DNA from: Marseilla massiliensis
GTDB taxonomy: Bacteria; Bacteroidota; Bacteroidia; Bacteroidales; Bacteroidaceae
Assembly (NCBI RefSeq): GCF_016899955.1
Contig: NZ_JACJJL010000003.1
Location: forward strand, 62,001-126,000
DNA length: 64,000 nucleotides
Reading direction: 5' to 3'
The position numbers and the translations under genes are program-made. Shown one piece after another: positions 28,139-38,090 of this stretch (position 1 is the stretch's first letter; each line of letters opens with the position of its first letter). A model generated the notes under the pieces. The model worked only from the letters and a program-made list of their open reading frames with translations, was not told the DNA's origin and did not search any database.

Positions 28139-30850
28139 ATGAATTGCAAACAAATCAGGCACGGTGCCTTCGGCCCTATGATTGCCATAGGGCTAATGTT
28201 GGGAACCGCAACATTATTCCAGTCATGTGAGGATGATTTGCTCACAGGACAGCCGTCGTGGTTGGGCAACTCTATTTATGACGAGTTGGACTCTGATGGC
28301 AATTATAAAACGGTGTTAAGGCTTATTGATGACTTGGGGTTTCATGATAAGATGAGCCGTACAGGCTCTGTGACAATATTTGTTGCAGATGACGCTGCTT
28401 TTGACCAATGGTTTCAGACAAACAAATTGGGCGTGAGGTCGTACGAGCAATTGTCGACCGCACAAAAGAAACAGCTCCTCAATAAGTCGATGATAAACAA
28501 TGCCTATCTCATTGAGTTAATGTCTAATGTAAGTGCCGACCCACCAGAGGCAGGAAAGGCAATGAGGCGTCCTAATTCTTCGAGTGTCTTTGATTCGATT
28601 TACGTGATGAGGCACGAAGACATGAATGGGGATATGCCGGCCTGGGCATGGTATAAGCAAAACAAAAAGGATATCATACTGTTTAAGGACGGTAGGATAA
28701 TGAACAATGGCTCGGTGGCTGGATTGTCGCAGCCAATGATTCACCTATTGCCTGCGTTCATGCGTAAGCAGGCGTTTACTGATGAAGATGTGCGTATCTT
28801 GACAAATGGCAAGGCCACGTCGGTCAACGATGCCTTTGTTGAAGGCCGAAAGGTGGTTGAGCGTGACATAACTTGCAAGAATGGTTATATACATAAGGTG
28901 GACGGAGTCATTGAGGGTTACGACAACATGGCAGAAATATTGAGGCAGCATCCGAACATGTCATTGTGGTCGCATCTCATTGACCGTTTCAGTGCACCGT
29001 ATTATGACAAGTATAAGACAGAAGAGTACAATCGTCTATACGGGCGTGATGTCGACTCCGTGTTCACCCTGCGTTATTTTGCCGATTCCAGAAAAGATGG
29101 GCTTGCCGTGACGACATATCCGTTGACATCAGGAAATCCTGTAGAGGAGAAAGTGCCGGCTACTCTTACATTTGATCCGGGCTGGAATCAATATATGTAT
29201 GAGAACACCAGTGGTTATGACCTTCACTATGACGCAGGGGCAATGCTGGTGCCGAGCAACGAGGCTTTGCTGAAGTGGTGGAATGCCGATGGTAAAGTGT
29301 TGAAAGACAAGTATGGATCTTGGGATAATATACCTGAATTGGTGTTGTCAAAGTTGCTCAGGGTAAATATGCTCGGAACCTTTACCGATGCCATACCTTC
29401 AAAATTCTCATCCATTGTCAACGACGCCAAGGTGTCAATGGGGGTCAAGGTCTCTGATGTGGACAGTTGTTTCATTGGTTGCAATGGCGTTGTTTACCAG
29501 ACTAATCGTGTGTTCAGTCCGATGGAATACTCAAGTGTTTCGTTCCCGGCCCTTATTCATCAGGATCTCATGAGTGTAATATATTGGGCTATCGACGAAC
29601 TGGAGTTCACCCCATATCTAAATTCAATGGACTCATATTACAGTCTGATGTTGCCAACAAACACGTCGATGCTTACCTATGTAGACCCATGTACATACGG
29701 CGATACCCGACAGACGCTTCTCGAGTTCTATTATGACTTAAGAGAGAAAAAAGTAAAGGCACATCGCTATTTATGTACCATTGGCGATGATGGAGAAATT
29801 GTTATTGGCCAGAAAATAGTTGAGAACGTTCCGGAAGCACAGGTGAAGAATCGTCTTAAGGATATAGTTAACCAGATGATTGTAGTAGGCAACATAGAAA
29901 ACGGATATAGCTATTATAAGTCAAAGAATGGCACCATGGTAAAGGTTGCCGATGCTGGGAAACCCGGGCAGATGACCGTATCGGGTGGCTGGCAGTTGGA
30001 GCATGGCTTAAGTGTCAGGGTAGATTCCATTTATGATATGTCAACTACCGGCAATGGCAAGTCGTATAGCATTTCCAGCCAAGTGCCCATGCCTGCATCC
30101 AAATCTGTTTATCAGACACTTCTTGAACATGAAGAGTATTCGGAGTTCTTGAAGTTGCTGGTAGGATCACAGTATCTGGACAAGGACGATATAATACTTG
30201 CAAGCAGCGTCAAACTGGGTGACAACAAATACAGTTGCCTGAATCCCAATAGCAACAGTAACATAAGTTTGTTCGGAACATACAACTATACTGTTTATGT
30301 TCCAACGAATGAGTCAATACTCAAGCTGGTTAATGACGGGGTTCTGCCCACGTGGGATGATTACGACGAACAGTTCTTGCTGTCGGAGAATGCGCCTTCG
30401 CAAGAAGAACGCGATGCAGCCAAGGCGGCATGCACAATGATTAAGAACAGGATACTTGATTTCGTTAAATACCATATCCAGGATAATGGTGTCGCAGTGA
30501 ACGGAGCGCCTGAAACAGGCGAGAATGGTGTTGCCATATTCAAAAACAACTACGAGACGATGGTGCTTAACGCGGAGACGAACCGTTACTACCCGGTTGC
30601 GGTTGACGTTTCAAACAAAGGGCTGAATATAACCGACTTGACAGGAAATGTCCGCAAAGTTGTTAAAAACACAGGCCTTTATAATAATATCTGCCGCGAG
30701 TATTGGGTGTCAGGTTCTGGCTACAACAAACTTCTGTATACTTCGGCCGATGCCGTGGTTCATCAGATAGACGGACCATTGTTCTATAGCAATAGCCAGA
30801 AGACATTGTGGAAGAATGAAATATCGAATGCAAAATTAAGGAGGAGATAA
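28139..30850 (+). CDS. Fasciclin-domain (FAS1) lipoprotein 1
   Basis: The 903-residue protein has a lipoprotein signal (to FQSC) and is probably surface-exposed. Several FAS1-like domains can be seen. The first (about 50-265) has TVLRLIDDLGFHDKM then SVTIFVADDAAF. Others begin near 275 and 485. A last one (about 660-890) has the YTVYVPTNESI segment, the TVFxPTN-type signature of FAS1. FAS1 domains mediate protein or glycan adhesion in other organisms. Within a SusC/SusD locus such lipoproteins take the place usually held by SusE/SusF-type glycan-binding proteins. It is 16 bp from the GH51 fusion and 4 bp from SusC, so clearly in the same operon. Confidence 0.85.
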   Translation: MNCKQIRHGAFGPMIAIGLMLGTATLFQSCEDDLLTGQPSWLGNSIYDELDSDGNYKTVLRLIDDLGFHDKMSRTGSVTIFVADDAAFDQWFQTNKLGVRSYEQLSTAQKKQLLNKSMINNAYLIELMSNVSADPPEAGKAMRRPNSSSVFDSIYVMRHEDMNGDMPAWAWYKQNKKDIILFKDGRIMNNGSVAGLSQPMIHLLPAFMRKQAFTDEDVRILTNGKATSVNDAFVEGRKVVERDITCKNGYIHKVDGVIEGYDNMAEILRQHPNMSLWSHLIDRFSAPYYDKYKTEEYNRLYGRDVDSVFTLRYFADSRKDGLAVTTYPLTSGNPVEEKVPATLTFDPGWNQYMYENTSGYDLHYDAGAMLVPSNEALLKWWNADGKVLKDKYGSWDNIPELVLSKLLRVNMLGTFTDAIPSKFSSIVNDAKVSMGVKVSDVDSCFIGCNGVVYQTNRVFSPMEYSSVSFPALIHQDLMSVIYWAIDELEFTPYLNSMDSYYSLMLPTNTSMLTYVDPCTYGDTRQTLLEFYYDLREKKVKAHRYLCTIGDDGEIVIGQKIVENVPEAQVKNRLKDIVNQMIVVGNIENGYSYYKSKNGTMVKVADAGKPGQMTVSGGWQLEHGLSVRVDSIYDMSTTGNGKSYSISSQVPMPASKSVYQTLLEHEEYSEFLKLLVGSQYLDKDDIILASSVKLGDNKYSCLNPNSNSNISLFGTYNYTVYVPTNESILKLVNDGVLPTWDDYDEQFLLSENAPSQEERDAAKAACTMIKNRILDFVKYHIQDNGVAVNGAPETGENGVAIFKNNYETMVLNAETNRYYPVAVDVSNKGLNITDLTGNVRKVVKNTGLYNNICREYWVSGSGYNKLLYTSADAVVHQIDGPLFYSNSQKTLWKNEISNAKLRRR

Positions 30851-30854
30851 TTTT

Positions 30855-33800
30855 ATGGAATACTATAATTGTAAAATGCAGGCACGAGAGATGCGTCGCA
30901 CAACCAATAGCTTGCTTCGGGTCATACTCTCGATGCTTCTTATTGTGTTAAGCTCTCCGGCTTTCTCGCAAACAACAACTGTTCATGGAACATTGTCCGA
31001 CGAAATGGGGCCGTTGATGGGTGCAACCGTTTGCGAAATTGATGTGAACGGGCGTATCATTAATTCAGCAATCACCGACTTGAATGGTAATTTCACAATG
31101 TCAGTGAAGAGCGACAAGAACAAGATACGTTTCAGCTATGTAGGTCTCAAACCGCAGACAATGCCTATCAACCGTACTGTTTATAATGTGAAACTTGGCA
31201 ATGCCACACAATTGAAAGAAGTTACTGTAACCTCCAAGAAAAGAGTTGGTGGCAATAACCTTGCTGTGCCCGAGCGAGAGATTTCATACGCCAGCCAGAG
31301 CATCAACATGAAAGAGTTTGAAGGTTTGTCGTTCACTTCTGTTGACGAGGCTCTGCAAGGGCGTATTGCCGGTCTCGACATCGTGGGCAATTCCGGTGAC
31401 CTTGGTGCGGGCTCTACAATACGTTTGCGTGGCGCTTCGTCTCTGTCGTCTCTGACAGACTCAAACCCTCTTATCGTTATCGACGGCAACATTCGCAGCG
31501 TCGATTTGACCGGCTACGACCTGGCTTCGGCAAGCAATGAAACTTTTTCTGAATTGCTGAACATAAATCCTGAAGACATCTCAGACATCAAGGTGTTGAA
31601 AGACGCTGCAGCCACAGCCGTTTACGGTAGCCAAGGTGGCAATGGTGTAATTGAGATAACTACCAAGCGTGGCGCCATGGGGGCTCCAAGGGTGTCTTAT
31701 TCTTTCAAACTTACCGCAACACAGCAGCCCAAGGGTTATGAGTTGCTCAGTGGCGATGACTATACTATGATGCTCAAAGAAAGCTATTTCAATCCGACCC
31801 AGGATGATAACAGAAGCCAGAGCATCAGGGAAATCAACTACGACCCAACCTTTTCGGAGTACGAGCAATATAACAATAATACCGATTGGCGCGATGCCGT
31901 AACCCAAATCGGGTGGCGTCAGAACCATTATATATCGATAACCGGAGGAGGTGAAAAAGCGCGATTCCGTATTGGTGGCGGCTATGATACAGAGAAAGGA
32001 GCTGTCATCAAGCAAGGCCTTGACAGGTTCTCTACCCGTGTCGCCTTGGACTATTATGTCAGCGAGCGCATAACCGTTTCAACTAACTTTGCGCTTACTT
32101 ACACGAAGACAAAATTCAACAGCGATGGGCTTTTGGCTATTGCAATGAAGAAGATGCCCAACATGAGCATTTACGAGCAAGACCCGGTGACAGGTGAAGA
32201 CACTGACCGTTTTTACGAAATGTTGCAATCTGCGTCAAGTGTGTTCGACAAGAATCAAAAGGACTTGGTAAACCCGGTGGCAAGTGCCTACTTGGCCAAG
32301 AAGACGAGGAGTACATACGACCTTGTGCCCGAACTGGTGATAAACTATCGCCTTCTTGGTACGGATGATCAGCACACACGTCTCGATTGGCGTGGTAGTG
32401 TGTTGATGAGTGTATATAATCAATACGACGATTCATTTTATCCAGCAGAACTCAAAACCGTATCGTGGGACAATGGGGTCAATACATCTTCTTCGTCAAG
32501 CTTGAAGAGCGTGAATTTTAATACGAAGCAGACACTCACGTTTACTCCGCATTTCAACAATATGGATCACTCTCTCATCATGATGGGGCGGTTTGAGTTG
32601 AATTCGGGCACAAATAGCTCTCAGTCTAACGGAGCCAAGCTACTTCCTTCTGGTGGCATCGAAAGCCCTGATGCCGGCGGAGTGAATACGGGTCTGGCAT
32701 CATCATATTCACAGTCGCGCACCATGTATTTCACTTTGTCTGCGCATTATGCATACAAAGGCAAGTATATGGCAGATTTCTCTATGCGTGCCGATGGCAC
32801 CACGAAGTTTGGCCCCAACAAGCGTTGGGGGTATTTCCCGGCATTGTCGCTGCGGTGGAATATATCTGACGAAGAGTTTATGAAGCCTGCACGCAAATGG
32901 CTTTCAATGCTTTCGTTGCGTCCGAGCTGGGGACGTGTGGGAACGGCACCGAGGATTGACTACCTGTATACAAGTAAATATGCTTCGGGAAACAAATACA
33001 TCGACATGCAGACTATGTACCCTTTAAACATACGCCTTACCGATTTGCGTTGGCAGGAAACGTCAAGTTACAACTTGGGTGTTGATATTGGTTTGTGGGA
33101 TGACAAGTTGACCATAGCCATCGAGACATACCGTTCCACCACATCAGACATCCTTCTTGAGAATTATCGCATACCGTCTAACAGCGGTTTCGTGACAGTG
33201 CCTTACCACAATAGTGGCAAGATGCGCAATGTCGGTTGGGAGTTCCACGTAAACACCAACAGGCTGATAAAATTCGGAAAGGCTATAATGGACGTAAATG
33301 CCAACTTTGGCAACAACCGCAACGAGATACTTGAAATGGACGAATATGTGCTCAAGTCGCTCAATTCAACTTTTGCCTATAAGAATGGTGAGTGGTTGCG
33401 TCGCGTTCAGCTGTTCAATCCCCAGGGAGCCATTTATGGCTTCAGGTACAAGGGTGTCTACCAATATAATTATGAGACATTCAAGGATCTCGATGAAGAG
33501 CAGTGTGCTGCCTTCCTGGCTTCCGGTAAGACAGCTCCTGTAGCCTTCAATTCAAAAGGCCAGGTTATTGTTGACTCTGAAGGCAACCCATTGCGCATGC
33601 GCTACAACTATAATAATGATGGCACGGGCAAGAATTATCCATTCACCGGTGGAGATGCAATATATGAAGACATAAACCATGACGGTAATATCGATGCTCT
33701 CGACATTGTGTACCTTGGAAGCTCATTGCCCAAGCTTGTCGGAGGGTTTGGCTTTACCTTGACATACAACAAATGGCGCTTTACAGCCCAGTTTGCTTAC

Positions 33801-34223
33801 CGTGTAGGTAATATGATATTGAATATGGCCCGACTTCATGCTGAGTCTATGACTGGAAATGACAATCAGAGCCAGGCAGTGAACTACAGATGGCGCAAGG
33901 AAGGCGATGTGACGTCGATACCGAGGGCAATGTTTGGTGAGACTTCCAACTACAACACTTTGGTCAGCGACCGGTTTGTTGAGTCGGGATCTTATTTGCG
34001 CGCCAGTTATTTCCAGCTTTCCTATGCGTTGGAAAAGAAACAGCTGAAAGCTCTGGGATTAAACCGTATATCATTGTATGCCAGCGCAAACAATCCTCTT
34101 GTAATCACAAAGTACACTGGCGTCGACCCTGACATAAGCGCTTGGGGATATGACCCGGCTATAGATAACGCACAAACGCCACGTACGCGTTCATATACAT
34201 TAGGTGTAACTGTTGATTTTTAA
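30855..34223 (+). CDS. SusC-family TonB-dependent transporter 1
   Basis: The 1122-residue outer-membrane protein has a signal peptide (to about residue 41), a carboxypeptidase-regulatory-like domain (TVHGTLSDEMGPLMGATV, about 45-110) and a plug with LQGRIAGLDIVGNSG and STIRLRGASSL. A 22-strand barrel ends in SYTLGVTVDF, with an aromatic last residue as outer-membrane assembly requires. It imports oligosaccharides powered by TonB. It is directly adjacent (0 bp) to SusD 1, with which it forms the usual lidded complex. Confidence 0.96.
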   Translation: MEYYNCKMQAREMRRTTNSLLRVILSMLLIVLSSPAFSQTTTVHGTLSDEMGPLMGATVCEIDVNGRIINSAITDLNGNFTMSVKSDKNKIRFSYVGLKPQTMPINRTVYNVKLGNATQLKEVTVTSKKRVGGNNLAVPEREISYASQSINMKEFEGLSFTSVDEALQGRIAGLDIVGNSGDLGAGSTIRLRGASSLSSLTDSNPLIVIDGNIRSVDLTGYDLASASNETFSELLNINPEDISDIKVLKDAAATAVYGSQGGNGVIEITTKRGAMGAPRVSYSFKLTATQQPKGYELLSGDDYTMMLKESYFNPTQDDNRSQSIREINYDPTFSEYEQYNNNTDWRDAVTQIGWRQNHYISITGGGEKARFRIGGGYDTEKGAVIKQGLDRFSTRVALDYYVSERITVSTNFALTYTKTKFNSDGLLAIAMKKMPNMSIYEQDPVTGEDTDRFYEMLQSASSVFDKNQKDLVNPVASAYLAKKTRSTYDLVPELVINYRLLGTDDQHTRLDWRGSVLMSVYNQYDDSFYPAELKTVSWDNGVNTSSSSSLKSVNFNTKQTLTFTPHFNNMDHSLIMMGRFELNSGTNSSQSNGAKLLPSGGIESPDAGGVNTGLASSYSQSRTMYFTLSAHYAYKGKYMADFSMRADGTTKFGPNKRWGYFPALSLRWNISDEEFMKPARKWLSMLSLRPSWGRVGTAPRIDYLYTSKYASGNKYIDMQTMYPLNIRLTDLRWQETSSYNLGVDIGLWDDKLTIAIETYRSTTSDILLENYRIPSNSGFVTVPYHNSGKMRNVGWEFHVNTNRLIKFGKAIMDVNANFGNNRNEILEMDEYVLKSLNSTFAYKNGEWLRRVQLFNPQGAIYGFRYKGVYQYNYETFKDLDEEQCAAFLASGKTAPVAFNSKGQVIVDSEGNPLRMRYNYNNDGTGKNYPFTGGDAIYEDINHDGNIDALDIVYLGSSLPKLVGGFGFTLTYNKWRFTAQFAYRVGNMILNMARLHAESMTGNDNQSQAVNYRWRKEGDVTSIPRAMFGETSNYNTLVSDRFVESGSYLRASYFQLSYALEKKQLKALGLNRISLYASANNPLVITKYTGVDPDISAWGYDPAIDNAQTPRTRSYTLGVTVDF

Positions 34224-35960
34224 ATGAAAGATGTTATGAGAATAAAAAATATAATTTGGGGCGTATTCGCTGCTGGCGTTATGTCATCAGGACTTTCGTC
34301 TTGTGGCGACTTTCTGGAACTCGAGCCCCAGAACGAAATAATATTAGAGAAGTTCTGGAATGAGAAGACCGACGTTGACGGTATCATCGCTGGCTGTTAT
34401 TCTGGCATGCAGTCAAACAACCTGATGCTCCGCATGATGATATGGGGAGAGTTCAGGAGCGACAACATATCCAGAGGGCAGAACCTGGACAAGGATTTGA
34501 ACATAGAGAATGTCCTCAAGGAAAACATCCTTGCAACAAACTTCTATACAACATGGGACGGCTTTTATAGTATCATCAATAGGTGCAACACGGTGATAAA
34601 ATATGCTCCGGGCGTTGCAAAGAAAGACCCGAACTTTAGCGACAGTGAGCTAAAGGCCGACATTGCAGAAGTTACGGCATTGCGCGCGCTTTGCTATTTT
34701 TATTTGATACGCACGTTCCGTGACGTGCCGTATTCAACCGAGGCGTTTATAGATGATAACCAGAAGATGGATTTGCCTGCCACTAAGTTTGATGTTGTGC
34801 TCGACACCCTCATTGGCGACCTTGAGAGAGTAAAAGACGACGCTGTCGAGAAATACCCAGAGGCAAGTTCGGCGCAACGCCTCTATCAGACAGGGCGCAT
34901 TACCAAGATGGCCATCTATGCCATGTTGTGCGAGATGTATTTATGGAAGAAAGACTATAACAACTGCATACGTTACGCTGATCTTGTCATCGACAGGATG
35001 AAGAAGCAGGCTAAAGAAGCCAATGGCGGCATGGTCAATGATGACTATGCAAAAACCAACGGCTACCCTCTGATTCCCACCGACTATAACAGCTCAATGT
35101 CTACTTACGGATATGCCTATAACCAGATATTCGGTACAGGCAATAGTTCCGAAAGTATCTTTGAGCTGACCTTCATGCCAGATGACAACATGCCATCTAA
35201 CGGAGCCGTTAGTCTTTGCTATGGCAACTCCAAGAACTCCGGCATCATGGGATACGCATCAGCATCGTCATTTATAGGCGATGACATGGAGTCTAAGACC
35301 TTTGCCGTGTTCAACAACAAGTATGATGCGCGGGCGTATGAAAATATCATGCGTGGCAATGTTATAATAAAGTATGCGCACACGCTGTCGCAGATTAACT
35401 TTTCTTCTGGTACGGCTGAGGTTACGGTGAGTGGCTTTTTCCCGGAAAACAAAGTTAAGACCAACTGGATAATATATCGCCTGTCGGACATAATGCTCCT
35501 AAAAGCCGAGGCTTTGGCTCAGTTGATAAGCAATAATGAAACCTTTACGGAACAAGACGAGCGTTACTACAACGAAGCGTTTGCTTTGGTAAATGCGGTC
35601 AACAAGCGTTCTTTGTGCCAGCCGTTAAGCCAGATTAAAGATACGCTTGTGGCTACAGCTTACAACACAAAGGAGAAAATAGAGTTGCTCGTCATGCAGG
35701 AGCGCCAGCGTGAATTGATGTTTGAAGGAAAACGGTGGTATGACCTCGTCCGTCGTTCACTCAGGGATGGTAACACAAATTTCCTCAGCACACAGGTGCT
35801 CCAGAAATTTACCTCCAATACGTCTGCCATACAAAACAAGTTCAGAAAGCTTGATGCCATCTTTTGGCCATATAATGTAGACGAGTTGAAAGTGAACAAG
35901 AATTTGCATCAGAATCCTGCTTTCGGTAGTGGTGAGAATAATAGTTATAAGAATAATTGA
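34224..35960 (+). CDS. SusD-family nutrient-binding lipoprotein 1
   Basis: The 578-residue lipoprotein (signal ends at LSSC) has the SusD-type helical fold. It starts with GDFLELEPQNEI and has the TPR-like region TALRALCYFYLIRTFRDVPYS. The C-terminal block VMQERQRELMFEGKRWYDLVR is the RagB/SusD hallmark. It covers the SusC barrel and captures the glycan on the cell surface. A second in-frame ATG at 34236 (MRIKNIIWG) may be the true start, because it places the signal peptide closer to the N-terminus. Confidence 0.96.
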   Translation: MKDVMRIKNIIWGVFAAGVMSSGLSSCGDFLELEPQNEIILEKFWNEKTDVDGIIAGCYSGMQSNNLMLRMMIWGEFRSDNISRGQNLDKDLNIENVLKENILATNFYTTWDGFYSIINRCNTVIKYAPGVAKKDPNFSDSELKADIAEVTALRALCYFYLIRTFRDVPYSTEAFIDDNQKMDLPATKFDVVLDTLIGDLERVKDDAVEKYPEASSAQRLYQTGRITKMAIYAMLCEMYLWKKDYNNCIRYADLVIDRMKKQAKEANGGMVNDDYAKTNGYPLIPTDYNSSMSTYGYAYNQIFGTGNSSESIFELTFMPDDNMPSNGAVSLCYGNSKNSGIMGYASASSFIGDDMESKTFAVFNNKYDARAYENIMRGNVIIKYAHTLSQINFSSGTAEVTVSGFFPENKVKTNWIIYRLSDIMLLKAEALAQLISNNETFTEQDERYYNEAFALVNAVNKRSLCQPLSQIKDTLVATAYNTKEKIELLVMQERQRELMFEGKRWYDLVRRSLRDGNTNFLSTQVLQKFTSNTSAIQNKFRKLDAIFWPYNVDELKVNKNLHQNPAFGSGENNSYKNN

Positions 35961-35984
35961 GATTGGTATCAACATAAATGTAAA

Positions 35985-38069
35985 ATGGAGAATTCTATGA
36001 AGCGGCTAAAATACATATTTGTCGGTGTCGTATGCGCACTGACCGGGATGGCTACCGTAAGTTGCTCTGACGAACCTGATGATGAGAATTTCTATACATT
36101 TACAGGTGAGATGATGAGCGACTATTTCAGGAACAGGCCGGAATACAGCGACTTTGCTTACATTGTCGACCAGGCTGGCATGACCGATTTGCTGTCGGCA
36201 TACGGCCACTATACATGCTTCCTTCCTTCAAACAAGGTGGTTGAAAACTATTTGAACAAGAAGGGTTTGAATAGTGTAAAGGATCTTACCCGGGAACAGT
36301 GTGACACCATCGCACGCACGCATCTTGTCAATAACATGTATGCGACTATTGACATGAACGACGGTACGCTGAATACTGCCAACATGAACAAGAGGTACAT
36401 ACAGATTACTCATACTGTAGACAAGAACGACAACTCTGTCGTACAACTCAACCGTATGTCAAACATCATTTTCGACCTGAAAGACGATTCTGTAGAAAAC
36501 GGAATAATCCACCCGATAGATGTCTTGCTTGAGAATTCCAACAGTTCAATATCTGATGTTTTGAAGGCAAATGACAGGATACGCATCTTTTACGAAGGTC
36601 TTGTTGCCACCGGCCTGCGTGACACACTCATTAAGACGAAAGACGAGTCGTATGACGGTTCGAAATATGGAACATATTCATACACGTCTGATTTCTGGCG
36701 CGAGATAGCTGTCGCTCCTGAGGAGAAAAAGTATGGTTTTACTGTTTTTGTCGAGCCTGATGACTTGTATGAGAAAAAGTTCAAGGAATACGGCATTTCC
36801 ACATCCAACGGCATGGTAAGGGCTCTTTATGACCTTGCATGCATGATTTATGACCCTGTTTTTGCCGACGACGCTGATTACAAGGCAGCCTATGGCTTTG
36901 ACAAGATCACAGACAGGAATAATCCTCTCAATATGTTTATGGCCTACCACATACTCACGCGCGACGTGATAGGGTGGAACAAGCTTACTCCGATAGAGGT
37001 TCACTCCGGCATAGTGGATGGTGCCATAGGCATTAAGATAGACAAGATGAATCCTTGCGACTGGTATGAAACATTGATGCCTCGCACCATGATGAAGCTG
37101 GAGCAGGCCACGGTGCGCGAATATATGGGGAATTCTGAGCGTGGGCAAAGATACATCAACCGTCGTGTAGATGACAAGTTTTCCATTGATGGCAGTAAAA
37201 TCCAGCCCACGGTCGAGGCCGACTATCTGCAGGATGCACCCAATGGGCGGTATTTCTATATTGACGATATCATTGCCTTCAATAAGGACACTCAGGAGAA
37301 GGTGCTGAACGACAGGATAAGGATGGACTTTTCCACTATCTTCCCCGAAGTGATGACAATGAACATGCGTCTTAACGGTGACCCGACAAAGGATGATGAA
37401 AGTTCTAAAGCCGACCAGACATTTAAGAACGGAAAGAATTATTGGTTCCCAAAGGGCTATCTTGACAATGTGACCATGGAAGGTAACGGAGTGCTTGTAT
37501 ACCGTCGCCCTCACTGGAACTTCTGGTCGTACGAAGGTGATGAATTCAATCTGTTTGGCGACTATGACTTTACATTCCGATTGCCTCCGGTGCCATACGA
37601 AGGTGAGTATCAGATTCGCCTGGGATTCTGTGCCCTTGATACCCGTGGCGTTGCACAAATCTACTTCGATGGTAAGCCCCAGGGCATACCTGTAGACATG
37701 CGTAAGCGCTTGTCTGACGAGACAATACTCGGCGACCAGTTCGGCACAAAGAAGTGGGCAGACATGACAGATGAGGAGAAGGCTGAAGACCAGAAGATGC
37801 TTAAAAACCTCGGTTATTATCGTGGTGCCTACGGTGGCTACCATTCAAGCGGTTCCACAATCAACGAATTTGTAGACAACCCGCGTACATACAGGCTTGT
37901 GCTTTGCACTGTGCACATCAACCCGAAGAAAGACCATTATATCCGCGTACGTTGCACATCGTCGAGCAAGCTTGGTAACAATAACGAGTTTATGATGGAC
38001 TACTTGGAGATTGTTCCCAAAAGTGTTTATGGGATATCGTCGAGTGGTGCAATGGAGACAGATCTGTAA
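35985..38069 (+). CDS. Fasciclin-domain lipoprotein 2 with C-terminal jelly-roll-like domain
   Basis: The 694-residue lipoprotein (cysteine in ATVSC) contains FAS1-like segments such as FAYIVDQAGMTDLLSAYGHYTCFLPSNKVV (about 50-190) and a second with KYGFTVFVEPDDLY (about 190-420). The last 220 residues form a different beta-rich domain (LPPVPYEGEYQIRLGF and IYFDGKPQGIPVDM), which resembles a carbohydrate-binding jelly-roll but was not assigned. The ATG at 35997 (MKRLKYIF) is a likely alternative start. It follows SusD 1 by 24 bp and is probably a surface glycan-binding component. Confidence 0.82.
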   Translation: MENSMKRLKYIFVGVVCALTGMATVSCSDEPDDENFYTFTGEMMSDYFRNRPEYSDFAYIVDQAGMTDLLSAYGHYTCFLPSNKVVENYLNKKGLNSVKDLTREQCDTIARTHLVNNMYATIDMNDGTLNTANMNKRYIQITHTVDKNDNSVVQLNRMSNIIFDLKDDSVENGIIHPIDVLLENSNSSISDVLKANDRIRIFYEGLVATGLRDTLIKTKDESYDGSKYGTYSYTSDFWREIAVAPEEKKYGFTVFVEPDDLYEKKFKEYGISTSNGMVRALYDLACMIYDPVFADDADYKAAYGFDKITDRNNPLNMFMAYHILTRDVIGWNKLTPIEVHSGIVDGAIGIKIDKMNPCDWYETLMPRTMMKLEQATVREYMGNSERGQRYINRRVDDKFSIDGSKIQPTVEADYLQDAPNGRYFYIDDIIAFNKDTQEKVLNDRIRMDFSTIFPEVMTMNMRLNGDPTKDDESSKADQTFKNGKNYWFPKGYLDNVTMEGNGVLVYRRPHWNFWSYEGDEFNLFGDYDFTFRLPPVPYEGEYQIRLGFCALDTRGVAQIYFDGKPQGIPVDMRKRLSDETILGDQFGTKKWADMTDEEKAEDQKMLKNLGYYRGAYGGYHSSGSTINEFVDNPRTYRLVLCTVHINPKKDHYIRVRCTSSSKLGNNNEFMMDYLEIVPKSVYGISSSGAMETDL

Positions 38070-38090
38070 TTGATTGAAAATTAAAAAGTT

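Noticed and set aside
36678..37844. 388-residue open frame on the minus strand
   Set aside because: It is antisense to the fasciclin lipoprotein gene at 35985 and has no family features.
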